Below, in pieces: positions 58,301 through 64,000 of a stretch of DNA of 64,000 nucleotides. The notes below the pieces were generated by a model. That model saw only the letters and a list, made by a program, of their open reading frames with translations. It was not told the origin of the DNA and searched no databases. Origin of the DNA: Aquatica leii. Taxonomy: Eukaryota > Arthropoda > Insecta > Coleoptera > Lampyridae. A program made the translations under genes and the position numbers. Within the stretch, counting starts at the first letter, position 1; each line of letters starts with the position of its first letter. The DNA lies in NCBI GenBank assembly GCA_035610365.1, contig CM069435.1, positions 88,817,389 to 88,881,388 on the forward strand, written 5' to 3'.

Positions 58301-59047
58301 TAAAATTGCATTATTCCCCTATGCGTTACCAGCGCGCGCGCCACCGATCGAAAATCAACCCGATTCAGCCCCGAACGAGGCTAAACGCATATTTTTTGTT
58401 TTGATACGAAAAACGCATTAAAATTGTTAATCGCAGTCGGCGTTGATAGAAACAAAAAAACGCAAATCTGGCAACGCCGCCTAGTATTAATGTGCCGCTA
58501 ACCGACCCCCGACATAAAAAAAATGATGAGGATTCGCCGGAGTAATTTGAAAATATTGAAGACATTTGCACCTTTTTGCATTCATCTTTGTTTTCGATAA
58601 TGGCTCGTGTATGTCTTTGAATTTTAATAAGACGCTCGTTGAGGGTGAACTTAATAAGTTTACGGACCCCTTCGCAGGAAAAAAAAACCCACACCCCATC
58701 AGTCCACTACGGTCAGTTTTGATTAAAAAGAAAATATTTAATTTCGTTTTTATTAAACGCGATTAAACAAGGGTGGCTTCGGAATAATCGAATTGTTATT
58801 AGAAAAATTAAATACCCTTACCCGTGTGAAGTCTTGTGTGTTGCTGTACATGGCTAAGCTGCTTGAATCTTCGATCACAATAGGAACATTTATAAGGCTT
58901 TTCTCCAGTGTGTACTCTAATGTGTTGGACCAACTGGTGATTGCTGCTGAAGGACTTTAAACATTGCTGACACTGATGCGGTTTCACATCCGAACGTCCT
59001 GTTAATTCTCTCGCGTGTATCTGCATTGCCGATTTGTGCATAAAAAT
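28091..59047 (-). CDS. dati: dati-like C2H2 zinc-finger transcription factor, seven 3' exons (5' exons outside window)
   Basis: Seven exons on the - strand join with matching phases: 59047-58822, 45703-45519, 34083-33951, 32944-32777, 29183-28860, 28814-28372 and 28312-28091. They total 1701 nt, 566 residues plus TGA. All junctions have GT donors and AG acceptors. The protein has the end of one finger, then fingers HQCQQC..H, YKCSYC..H, YKCHLPEC..H, FHCNIC..H, SCPLCH..H, HPCPVC..H and WPCSVC..H. An Ala/Ser/Gly/Asn/Gln-rich tail with the repeated LRL/ALRL pattern follows. The finger set and the linkers KHTHKDPNASGV and TKRRTANHPCPVCG match, from memory, insect datilografo (fly CG2052); rotund/squeeze-type factors are related and remain an alternative. 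It is a nuclear DNA-binding regulator. Introns are 13.1, 11.4, 1.0, 3.6, 0.045 and 0.059 kb, and the gene continues past 64000. Confidence 0.85.
28372..28814 (-). CDS. dati: dati-like gene, penultimate exon (low-complexity C-terminal region)
   Basis: Acceptor TGTGTTTTAG precedes GTAATAACGG. It encodes SNNGLHQQYNVEEQLHNANR, then Ala/Ile/Asn- and Met/Ala/Ser-rich stretches, and ends RSQAEAALRLAMSQ. Donor CAA|GTGAGT. No known domain; probably a disordered regulatory region. Confidence 0.85.
28815..28859 (-). other. 45-nt intron without an in-frame stop
   Basis: Begins GTAAGTTTTTGTGG and ends GTGTGTTTTAG. Its length is a multiple of three and it contains no stop, so a retained intron would insert 15 mostly hydrophobic residues (SKFLWFWRLLLMCVLG across the junction). 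Splicing is favoured because the insert is unlike the polar sequence around it and both splice sites are strong. Confidence 0.75.
28860..29183 (-). CDS. dati: dati-like gene, exon with end of last finger and Ala/Ser/Asn-rich region
   Basis: Acceptor CTTTTTAG precedes GGCTGTTAACG. It encodes GLLTHMEHMRMDPKHQFAAQ, YVLSRAAAERRERETLL, an Ala/Ser/Gly-rich segment, a run of five Asn and NPKIGDILR. The donor A|GTAAGT at 28860/28859 opens a 45-nt intron. 324 nt, phase 1 in and out. Confidence 0.87.
29490..32560. repeat. Intronic diverged array, core AACCTAGGTTAAGTTAAACT
   Basis: Fills the 3.6-kb intron between 29184 and 32776. The core AACCTAGGTT(AAGTTAAACTTAAT) followed by AAAAAATAA(A/G)TT and GACGTTG/GTTACGTT recurs at about 29500, 29580, 29697, 29812, 30138, 30290, 30410, 30878, 31018, 31130, 31248, 31298, 31683, 31870 and 31968. 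Spacing is about 80-170 bp with some gaps. Many copies retain the palindrome AACCTAGGTT. No coding potential. Confidence 0.75.
32777..32944 (-). CDS. dati: dati-like gene, exon with fingers HPCPVC and WPCSVC
   Basis: Acceptor CTTATTTAG precedes CGAAGAGG. It encodes (T)KRRTANHPCPVCGKHYV, NEGSLRKHLACHPETSQ and MWPCSVCQAVFTHES. Donor G|GTAGTT at 32777/32776 is a weaker site than the others. 168 nt, phase 1 in and out. The finger begun by WPCSVC is finished in the next exon. Confidence 0.88.
32945..33950. other. 1.0-kb intron of the dati-like gene, non-repetitive
   Basis: Unique AT-rich sequence without array motifs. It contains a TATGTATGTATGTGA microsatellite near 33327. No gene seen. Confidence 0.5.
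33951..34083 (-). CDS. dati: dati-like gene, exon with finger SCPLCHKMF
   Basis: Too short for a simple length filter, but recognisable. Acceptor TTTGTAG precedes CAGCACGCC. It encodes QHAALIGGPNATSCPLCHKM then FLGGEALMEHMKHTHKDPN and ASGVA, with donor A|GTAAGT at 33951/33950. The first His completes the previous finger (His-x4-His), and the exon carries one complete Cys2-His2 finger. 133 nt, phase 0 in and phase 1 out. Confidence 0.88.
34190..35260. repeat. Intronic diverged array, core CGCCATCTATTAACGTT
   Basis: The core occurs at about 34434, 34570, 34725, 34870, 35003 and 35154, spaced 133-155 bp. Between cores the order AAAACATAGGTTAAGTTAAA - GTTATTAACGCTCA - TTTTATCTGTAAAA - AATCGTCAGATATTTTTTGA is kept. 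Lies directly 5' (in gene terms) of the exon at 33951-34083. The ATAGGTTAAGTTAAA part recalls the core of the neighbouring intron's array. Confidence 0.75.
35261..36480. repeat. TTAATT-rich intronic sequence
   Basis: Extremely AT-rich and built largely from variants of TTAATTAAATT, AGTTAACT and TTTAATTA, with recurrent AATTAACTGCA/GCAGCTCAG-like strings. Repetitive in composition but with no fixed unit that I can delimit. Confidence 0.5.
36481..37370. other. Non-repetitive island in the 11.4-kb intron
   Basis: Higher-complexity sequence. Includes GCGCGCGAGAAAGAGAGAGCG (36635-36655, two abutting motifs) and CAGAGAGAGACTG near 36748, which resemble GAGA-factor sites. It could hold an enhancer. 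No reading frame. Confidence 0.4.
37370..39130. repeat. Intronic diverged array, core GTTGCCAAAT, block 1
   Basis: GTTGCCA or close variants occur at about 37383, 37517, 37610, 37850, 37912, 38464, 38608, 39005, 39063 and 39103, with more degenerate copies between. A longer form GTGCGGTGTTGCCACAAAATC recurs near 37905, 38325 and 38602 (and partly at 37510), and is followed by GTTTTAACGTC. The last copy is about 5.2 kb from exon 33951-34083. Confidence 0.7.
39131..40930. other. Non-repetitive island in the 11.4-kb intron
   Basis: Unique and locally GC-richer sequence, for example GCGGTGCGCGCCACCACCGC near 39906 and CGGCGCGGATATTAG near 40291. No reading frame worth calling. Candidate cis-regulatory sequence because it is spared by the arrays on both sides. 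Confidence 0.45.
40930..45080. repeat. Intronic diverged array, core CGTTGCCAAATTT, block 2
   Basis: The core CGTTGCCAAAT or GTTGTCAAATT recurs several dozen times at irregular spacing of about 50-150 bp (for example 41211, 41662, 41800, 42205, 42380, 42475, 42920, 44100, 44330, 44705, 44820). It is often preceded by ACAGC/ACAG and followed by TTAATTTTTT. Many units contain GTTTGACGCAGC or GCAACAGTT. It ends about 100 bp before the low-complexity approach to the exon at 45519. A gap with mostly other sequence lies at about 43080-44050. Confidence 0.7.
43060..44050. repeat. Inverted duplication inside the GTTGCCA array
   Basis: Sequence of about 43150-43330 (TTTTAGATATAAAATGTCTG, GGCCGCCCCTCTTTACGTAA, TTTAGGTGTGCG, TGAAACTTC-like text) is echoed in reverse complement at about 43750-43940. 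The echo has CCCCTAAAGTAAATCGACTT, CAATTTTACGTAAGAGGGAA and TATCTAAAATGCGAAATT. The two arms enclose about 400 bp. Arms are imperfect; probably a decayed MITE-like element. Confidence 0.45.
45519..45703 (-). CDS. dati: dati-like gene, exon with fingers YKCHLPEC and FHCNIC
   Basis: Acceptor ACATTCCAG precedes GTGAACGTCC, completing Gly-Glu-Arg-Pro (a canonical finger linker) with the last base of the previous exon. It encodes YKCHLPECGRAFIQLSNLQQ..H, a linker DAQVERSKNRP, and FHCNICGKGFATESSLRTH. The exon ends TCCAAA before GTAAGC in phase 0. The last zinc-ligand His of this finger is supplied by the next exon 11.4 kb away. Confidence 0.9.
45704..47080. other. Non-repetitive sequence 5' of exon 45519-45703
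   Basis: Unique sequence with locally higher GC near 45900-46060. No reading frame or RNA gene could be supported. Confidence 0.45.
47080..50240. repeat. Intronic diverged array, core CATTTGAACTAC
   Basis: The core (GT)CATTTGAACTA(C/A) recurs at about 47245, 47538, 47670, 47793, 48193, 48438, 48536, 49266, 49398, 49518, 49718, 49953 and 50205. Degenerate copies (TATGAACTAC, CATCTGAACTAA, CGTGAACTAATG, CGAACTACTTA) lie between. Units commonly go on to TTAGAA(A/G)T(T/A)TATTTATTTGAAC and AAACTTTT. Spacing is about 60-150 bp. Confidence 0.7.
50241..51340. other. Non-repetitive island in the 13.1-kb intron
   Basis: More complex sequence, including a (GTAT)n run at 50920-50938 followed by several GCATGTG/TGCATG strings (50955-51020). 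A 122-codon frame here (50866-51234) overlaps the microsatellite, has no family resemblance and is not called. Candidate regulatory sequence. Confidence 0.45.
51415..57875. repeat. Intronic higher-order array, 2.3-2.4 kb unit, about 2.7 copies, GCATATTTTTGC motif
   Basis: Three large copies in the same orientation can be aligned by landmark blocks. AACATTCGGAGGTTATACTA-like text is at 51561, 53986 and 56318. AACGTGAGAAAAACCGTA is at 51676, 54111 and (diverged) about 56490. CGCATATTAATGCATATTAAA is at about 51776, 54216 and 56598. TCTCGCG...GAATTGTGATCAAATTTGC is at 51420 (partial) and 53826, reduced to TCTCGCG at about 56163 and 57853. Steps are about 2.43 and 2.33 kb; the third copy is shortened to about 1.5 kb by an internal deletion. 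Within each copy GCATATTTT(T)GC recurs every 100-200 bp. No reading frames. Confidence 0.85.
57876..58821. other. Non-repetitive intron sequence 3' (gene sense) of exon 58822-59047
   Basis: Unique and GC-richer sequence (for example CCAGCGCGCGCGCCACCGATC near 58330 and CAGCGTGTGCGACGATCGG near 58020), just inside the 13.1-kb intron. No gene. Possible intronic regulatory element. Confidence 0.45.
58822..59047 (-). CDS. dati: dati-like gene, most 5' exon in the window (two and a half fingers)
   Basis: Acceptor TTTTCAG lies immediately before 59047. The exon encodes IFMHKSAMQIHARELTGRS, which looks like the end of a finger whose cysteines are in the previous exon. Two full fingers follow, HQCQQCLKSFSSNHQLVQH and YKCSYCDRRFKQLSHVQQH, joined by the canonical linker TGEKP. 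The donor is G|GTAAGG after CACACG, leaving one base of the Gly codon of the next linker. Confidence 0.9.
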
Positions 59048-60580
59048 CTGAAAATTTCCACATATCTATTAGTCAAAAATGTATCAACGAAACGTAGGTA
59101 CGTGTTTATTTGTTTGTGTACGAAATCTCAGTTGTAGCATTAAAAAAAGTTGACACACACATCATAGACGACTTTGATGAGGAACAAGCATTTACCGGAT
59201 CAATCTCTACACATGTCAAAATGTTTCATATAAAGAAATATGCAAAAATATGTTAAGCTGCGTCCAAGGTCTTTTTTTTCGATTAGTAGGCATAGTTTGA
59301 AATAGCTTCGGTTAAGTTTAAGTACGCAAGGAAGCGTGTTTAGTTGTCGAAGTCGAAGACACGTAATGCAATACTTGAAAATAAATCGCAGCAAGCCACG
59401 ACTTGAGCAAAACATTGTTCTTTTGTTATTAAAATTTTATATTTGTTGCGCATTTTACAGTAATTGCACGGAATATGAAAAGAAATTGTCTAGACTATTT
59501 GAATTTAATCGATACGTCGATTTTTTTCGAGATGTTGAAAAAAAAACCTAATTTGAATTTGTCAAGTGGCCCCATTTAAAATTTTCCCAATGACTGGCGG
59601 CCCAACGGGCACCTCTCTTTTTAATTTCTCTCGCAAGTTTTTCTAACTAGAAGTCTCTGTCTTTAACCCCCTTCCGTTTTTCGTTTTGCTCTCGTTTTTA
59701 ATCACGGCCTTCTAGATTTCGACGCTTACCTGCCGTTTTAATTCGTCATTATTAAAATAATGCTTCAGTTTTAATATTTCATTATGAATCTAACTTGGCG
59801 CTCCGTCTCTTTTTAAAGTAATCTTTTTTTTATATCAAATCGGCCACGACATAAGGTTTAATCGATTCGTTTTTAAACATCTGCCTGTCGTTTGTTTTCC
59901 CGTACGTTGCCAGATTTGTACAATTAAAGTGAAAACGCCGATACCGGCCAACATACTCCTACACAACCGGCCCACTTCCTGTTGTAAGAACATCGAAGAT
60001 TGTAATTAAAACAAAAGAAAATCGGGGCCGTTTTTTTCGGGCGAAGACACCTGCAAACATTAACCGTATGATGTACGACTATCGCGGTTTTAAATTGCTT
60101 TTTTCATTTACTAGAAACAGAAGCATAATGTCTTTTTTATCCCTTGGGAAAGACGAAAGAAATATGACGATAATTTTCTCGTAACTGGAAATGCACACAC
60201 TTTTTTGGTCGCATTAATTACTTTTCGCTCGCACGCACGCAAGCGTACGTGTAAAATCACGACAATTACTCAATTTAATTTGAACAACGGCAACAATGCG
60301 TTAGCGTTAAAAATAACAACACCGCGTTACATTTTAAGTTAATGCACAAAATTAATTCGAATACGTCAGTGTCACACTCAATACTAATTCAACAAACCGT
60401 CAACGTGGATTTTTCAAAAACAAATTTTTAAAAAACAATAAATGTTTCTTAAAAAATTTTGTAATCATTTCACTAAAAATGAGATTGTCATGGCACTACA
60501 GAAAATTTTATTTGCTATTAAGTTTTTTAAAGAATAACGAATAACGTATAGTTTTACGACATAATAATAAAAAACTTAGC
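59048..60580. other. Non-repetitive intron sequence 5' (gene sense) of exon 58822-59047
   Basis: Intron of the dati-like gene with no recognisable exon. Includes higher-complexity stretches at 59570-60260. The upstream exon, which must supply the cysteines of the finger that ends in 58822-59047, is not in the window. Confidence 0.45.
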
Positions 60581-60589
60581 AATTCATCA

Positions 60590-63500
60590 GACAACATCGC
60601 TATTTATACATACTACGTAATATTTTTTCTTATGAGAAATTATAAATAAAACTTATCAATCTGACAACGTTGCTATTTGTAACTGTAAAAAATATCAATA
60701 TTATGAATAAAATTTTTTGTCACAAAATTTGGAAAATTTGAATTAAGCAGTCTGGCAACGTTGCAATTTGTAACTAACAAAAACGTCAAAACTATGGATT
60801 AAACCATTTTTTTGCAAAATTTTGAAAAATCTGGAAACTCTTGAATTAATCAATCTGATAACGTTGCTATTTGTAACTGTCAAAAATAACAATAGTATGA
60901 ATTAATCAGTTGTTTCACAATTTTTTTTTAAATCTGTATTAATGTATATGACTAATCCAAAATAAGAAAAGAGAAGCATTGTTATTAATTATTCTGATAA
61001 TGTCAATAAACTGTCAGAAAATTACATTTGTTTACAAAATTTTACAAAAAATATGAGAAACTTTAATAAATTAATCAATTTTTTTACAAAGTTTTGAAAA
61101 AATTGTAGTAATGTTTATGACCAATCAAAAACAACGAAACTTTTGTATTAATCAATTTGATAATGTTACCGTTTGTAATTGTCAAAAAATATCAATATTA
61201 TAAATGAATCAACTTTTTTACAAAATTTTGAAAAATCTAGAAGCTTTTGGATTAATCAATCTGATAACATTGGTATTGGTAACTGTCAAAAATTCAAAAT
61301 TATGAACCAATCAATTTTTTTTTAATAAAATTTTGAAAAATTTTGTAGTAATATTTATGACTACTCAAAAATAATAAACTTTTTGCATAGAAACATTTGT
61401 ATTAATCAGTCTGATAACGTTGTCAAATGTAACTGTCATAAATATCGATATTATAAATTAATCAACTTTATTTACAAAATTTTGAGTGTGATATTAGTGA
61501 CTAATCAAAAATAACAAAATTTCTGCTTTAAAACTTTTGAATTAATCAATCTGATAACGTTGCAATTTGTAACTGTCAAAAAATAATAATTAAGAATTAA
61601 TCAACTTTTTTACAATGTTTTGAAAAATTTGTAGTAATACTTATGACTAGTCAAAAATAATAAATTTTTTGCATAGAAACTTTTGTATTAATCAATCTGA
61701 TAACGTTGTCAATTGTAACTATCAAAAACATCGAATTATTATGGAATCGAATTATGAATTAATGAACTTTTTCACAAAATTTTGAAAAACCTGAGTAATT
61801 TTTATGACAAATCAAAAATAACAAAAACTTTGAATTAATCAATTTGATAACGTTGCTATTTGTAATTATCAAAAAATATCGATATTATAAATTAACCAAC
61901 TTTTTAATTTTTTTTTAATCTAGAAACTTTTGGATTAATCAATCTGATAACGTTGCTATTTGTAACTGTCAAAAATATCAATATTATGATTTAATTAACT
62001 TTTTTTACAAAAATTAAAAAAGCTGTAGTAATATTTATGACCAATCAAATATAGAACTTTTGAATTAATCAATTTGATAACTTTGCTATTTGTAACTGTC
62101 AAACATATCAATATTATGAATAATTAACTATTTTCTTGCGAAATTTTAAAGAACTAGAAACTTTTGGATTAATTAAACTGATAAAGTTGGTATCTGTAAC
62201 TGTCAAAAATATCAATATTACAAATTAATCAATTTTTTTGCAAAATTTTGAAAAATCTGGAAACTTTAGGATTATTCAATCTGATAACGTTATTATTTGT
62301 AACTGTCAAAAAATCAAAATTATAAATGAATCAACTTTTTTTACAAAATTTTGAAAAATTTGTAGTAATATTAATGACGTCAACAATAATAAATTTTTGC
62401 ATAGAAACTTTTGTATTAATCAAAACTTTTTCATTAATGAATCTGATAACGCTGCTATTTGTAAACTGTCAAAAATATCAATATTATAAATTAATCAACG
62501 TTTTTTACAGAATTTTGAAAAATTTGTAGTAATGTTTATCACCAATCAAAAATAATAAACGTTTTGTTCTAATCGATTTGATAACGTTGCTATTTGTAAA
62601 CTGTCAAAAATATCAATATTATAAATTAATCAACGCTTTTTACAAAATTTTGAAAAATTTGTAGTAATATTAATGACGTCAACAATAATAAATTTTTGCA
62701 TAGAAACTTTTGCATTAATCAAAACTTTTTCATTAATGAATCTGATAACGTTGCTATTTGTAACTGTCAAAAATATCAATATTATAAATTACTCAATTTT
62801 TTACAACATTTTGAAAAATCTGTTGTAATGTTTATCACCAATCAAAAATAATAAACGTTTTGTTCTAATCGATTTGATAACGTTGCTATTTGTAAACTGT
62901 CAAAAATATCAATATTATAAATTAATCAACGCTTTTTACAAAATTTTGAAAAATTTGTAGTAATATTTCTGGTTATTTACAAATAATAAAATTTTGCATA
63001 GAAACTTTTGTATTAATCAGTCTGATAACGTTGTCAAATGTAACTGTCAAAAATATCGATATTATAAAGTAATCAACGTTTTTACAAAATTTAAAAAATC
63101 TGTAGTAATTTTTATGACCAATCAAAAATAACACAATTTTTGTATTAATCAATTTGATAACGTTGCTATTTGTAATTATCAAAAAATATCAATATTATAA
63201 ATTAATCAACTTTATTACAAATTTTATAAAAATCTAAAAACTTTGGATTAATCAATCTGACAACTTTGCTATTTGTAATTGTCAAAAATATCAATATAAT
63301 GAATTAACTTTTTTTACAAAAATTTAAAAAATCTGTAGTAATGTTTACAAACAATCAAAAACAACAAAACTTTTGAATAGAAGCTTTTGGATTGATCATT
63401 CTGGTAACTATGTTATTCGTTACTGTCAAAAAATATCAATATTACATATTATTTATTTATTTACAAAATTTTGAAAAAATTATGGTAATGTTTATGACCA

Positions 63501-63985
63501 ATCAAAAATAAGAATTTTTTTTTATTAATCAATCTGATAACGTTGCTACTTGTAACTGTCAAAAATATTGATATTGTAAATTTATTAACTTTCTTACACA
63601 ATTTTGAAAAATCTGTAGTAATGTTTATGACTAATCAAAGATAACAAAACTTCCGCATAGAAACTTTTAGATTAATCAATCTAATAACGCTGCTATGTGT
63701 AGCTGTCAAAAATATCAATAGTATGAATTAATCAGTTGTTTCACAATTTTTTTTTAAATCTGTATTAATGTTTATGACTAATCCAAAATAAGAAAAGAGA
63801 AGCATTGTTATTAATTATTCTGATAATGTCAATAAACTGTCAGAAAATTACATTTGTTTACAAAATTTTACAACAAGTATGAGAAATTTTATCTACTATA
63901 AAATAAAAAACACAATTTAAAAAAAACTGTGTTATATTTATGAATCTGGCAACATCGCTATTTGTAGTTGTCAAAACAACATTAT
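60590..63985. repeat. Intronic tandem array, core GATAACGTTGCTATTTGTAA
   Basis: About 25 units spaced roughly 100-165 bp, better preserved than the other arrays. A unit reads ATTAATCAATCTGATAACG - TTGCTATTTGTAACTGTC - AAAAATATCAATATTATAAA - TTAATCAACTTTTTTAC - AAAATTTTGAAAAATCTGTA - GTAATGTTTATGACCAATC - AAAAATAACAAAACTTTTG. Cores lie at about 60668, 60755, 60862, 61264, 61415, 61553, 61700, 61848, 61946, 62285, 62453, 62578, 62745, 62876, 63027, 63160, 63536 and 63685. The array runs to the window edge and probably beyond. Confidence 0.9.
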
Positions 63986-64000
63986 AAAAACGTTTGTGTA

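Noticed and set aside
58365-58766. Overlapping short frames on both strands next to the exon at 58822
   Set aside because: They lie within the intron, overlap one another and have no domain or splice support.
60590-63985. CRISPR-like array
   Set aside because: Repeats are long, diverged and without unique fixed-length spacers, in a eukaryotic intron.

Overview
This 64 kb window looks like insect genomic DNA, and I favour a beetle. It is AT-rich, has eukaryotic splice sites, very short introns (45, 49, 50 and 59 nt) beside introns of 3.6 to 13 kb, and insect-type transposons. The species call is an inference; short introns of this size are common in Tribolium-like beetles. Only two host protein-coding genes can be supported, and they converge. 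The last three exons of a Pax group III (paired/gooseberry type) homeobox gene run on the + strand at the left edge (1-669). Seven 3' exons of a large C2H2 zinc-finger transcription factor gene, which I take to be a datilografo (dati)-like gene, run on the - strand (59047 down to 28091). Its 5' exons lie beyond the right edge.

Left half (670-28000), intergenic. Its substrate is a badly decayed tandem array with the core TTAGGCAACACAC, seen at about 905-2655, 13075-14375, 22205-23587 and 24480-25290. It is broken up by mobile elements. These are a 450-bp-offset direct repeat with tRNA-like B boxes, a fossil Ty3/Gypsy retrotransposon (+), a 655-bp non-autonomous hAT element with a perfect 8-bp target duplication, a PIF/Harbinger transposase fragment, a purine-rich LINE lacking part of its RT, a composite inverted-repeat element, a nearly intact jockey-type LINE (-), a perfect 83-bp-arm fold-back element and a second 3' fragment of the purine-rich LINE. 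At 9990-10131 a complete-looking heat-shock promoter (three HSEs, TATA, TCAGT initiator, all correctly spaced on the - strand) has no recognisable coding sequence after it.

Right half (28091-64000), the zinc-finger gene. The exons join in frame into a 566-residue C-terminal portion holding about seven complete fingers and an Ala/Ser/Asn/Gln-rich tail. The large introns are mostly filled by diverged tandem arrays, and each stretch has its own recurring core: CCTAGGTTAAGTTAAACTTA (29.5-32.5 kb), CGCCATCTATTAACGTT (34.4-35.2 kb), GTTGCCAAAT (37.3-39.1 and 41.2-45.0 kb), CATTTGAACTAC (47-50.2 kb), GCATATTTTTGC with a 2.3-2.4 kb higher-order unit (51.4-57.9 kb), and GATAACGTTGCTATTTGTAA (60.6-64 kb). 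Non-repetitive islands surround the exons. This family-per-intron architecture is the most unusual property of the window. I found no rRNA, tRNA, CRISPR array or bacterial gene.
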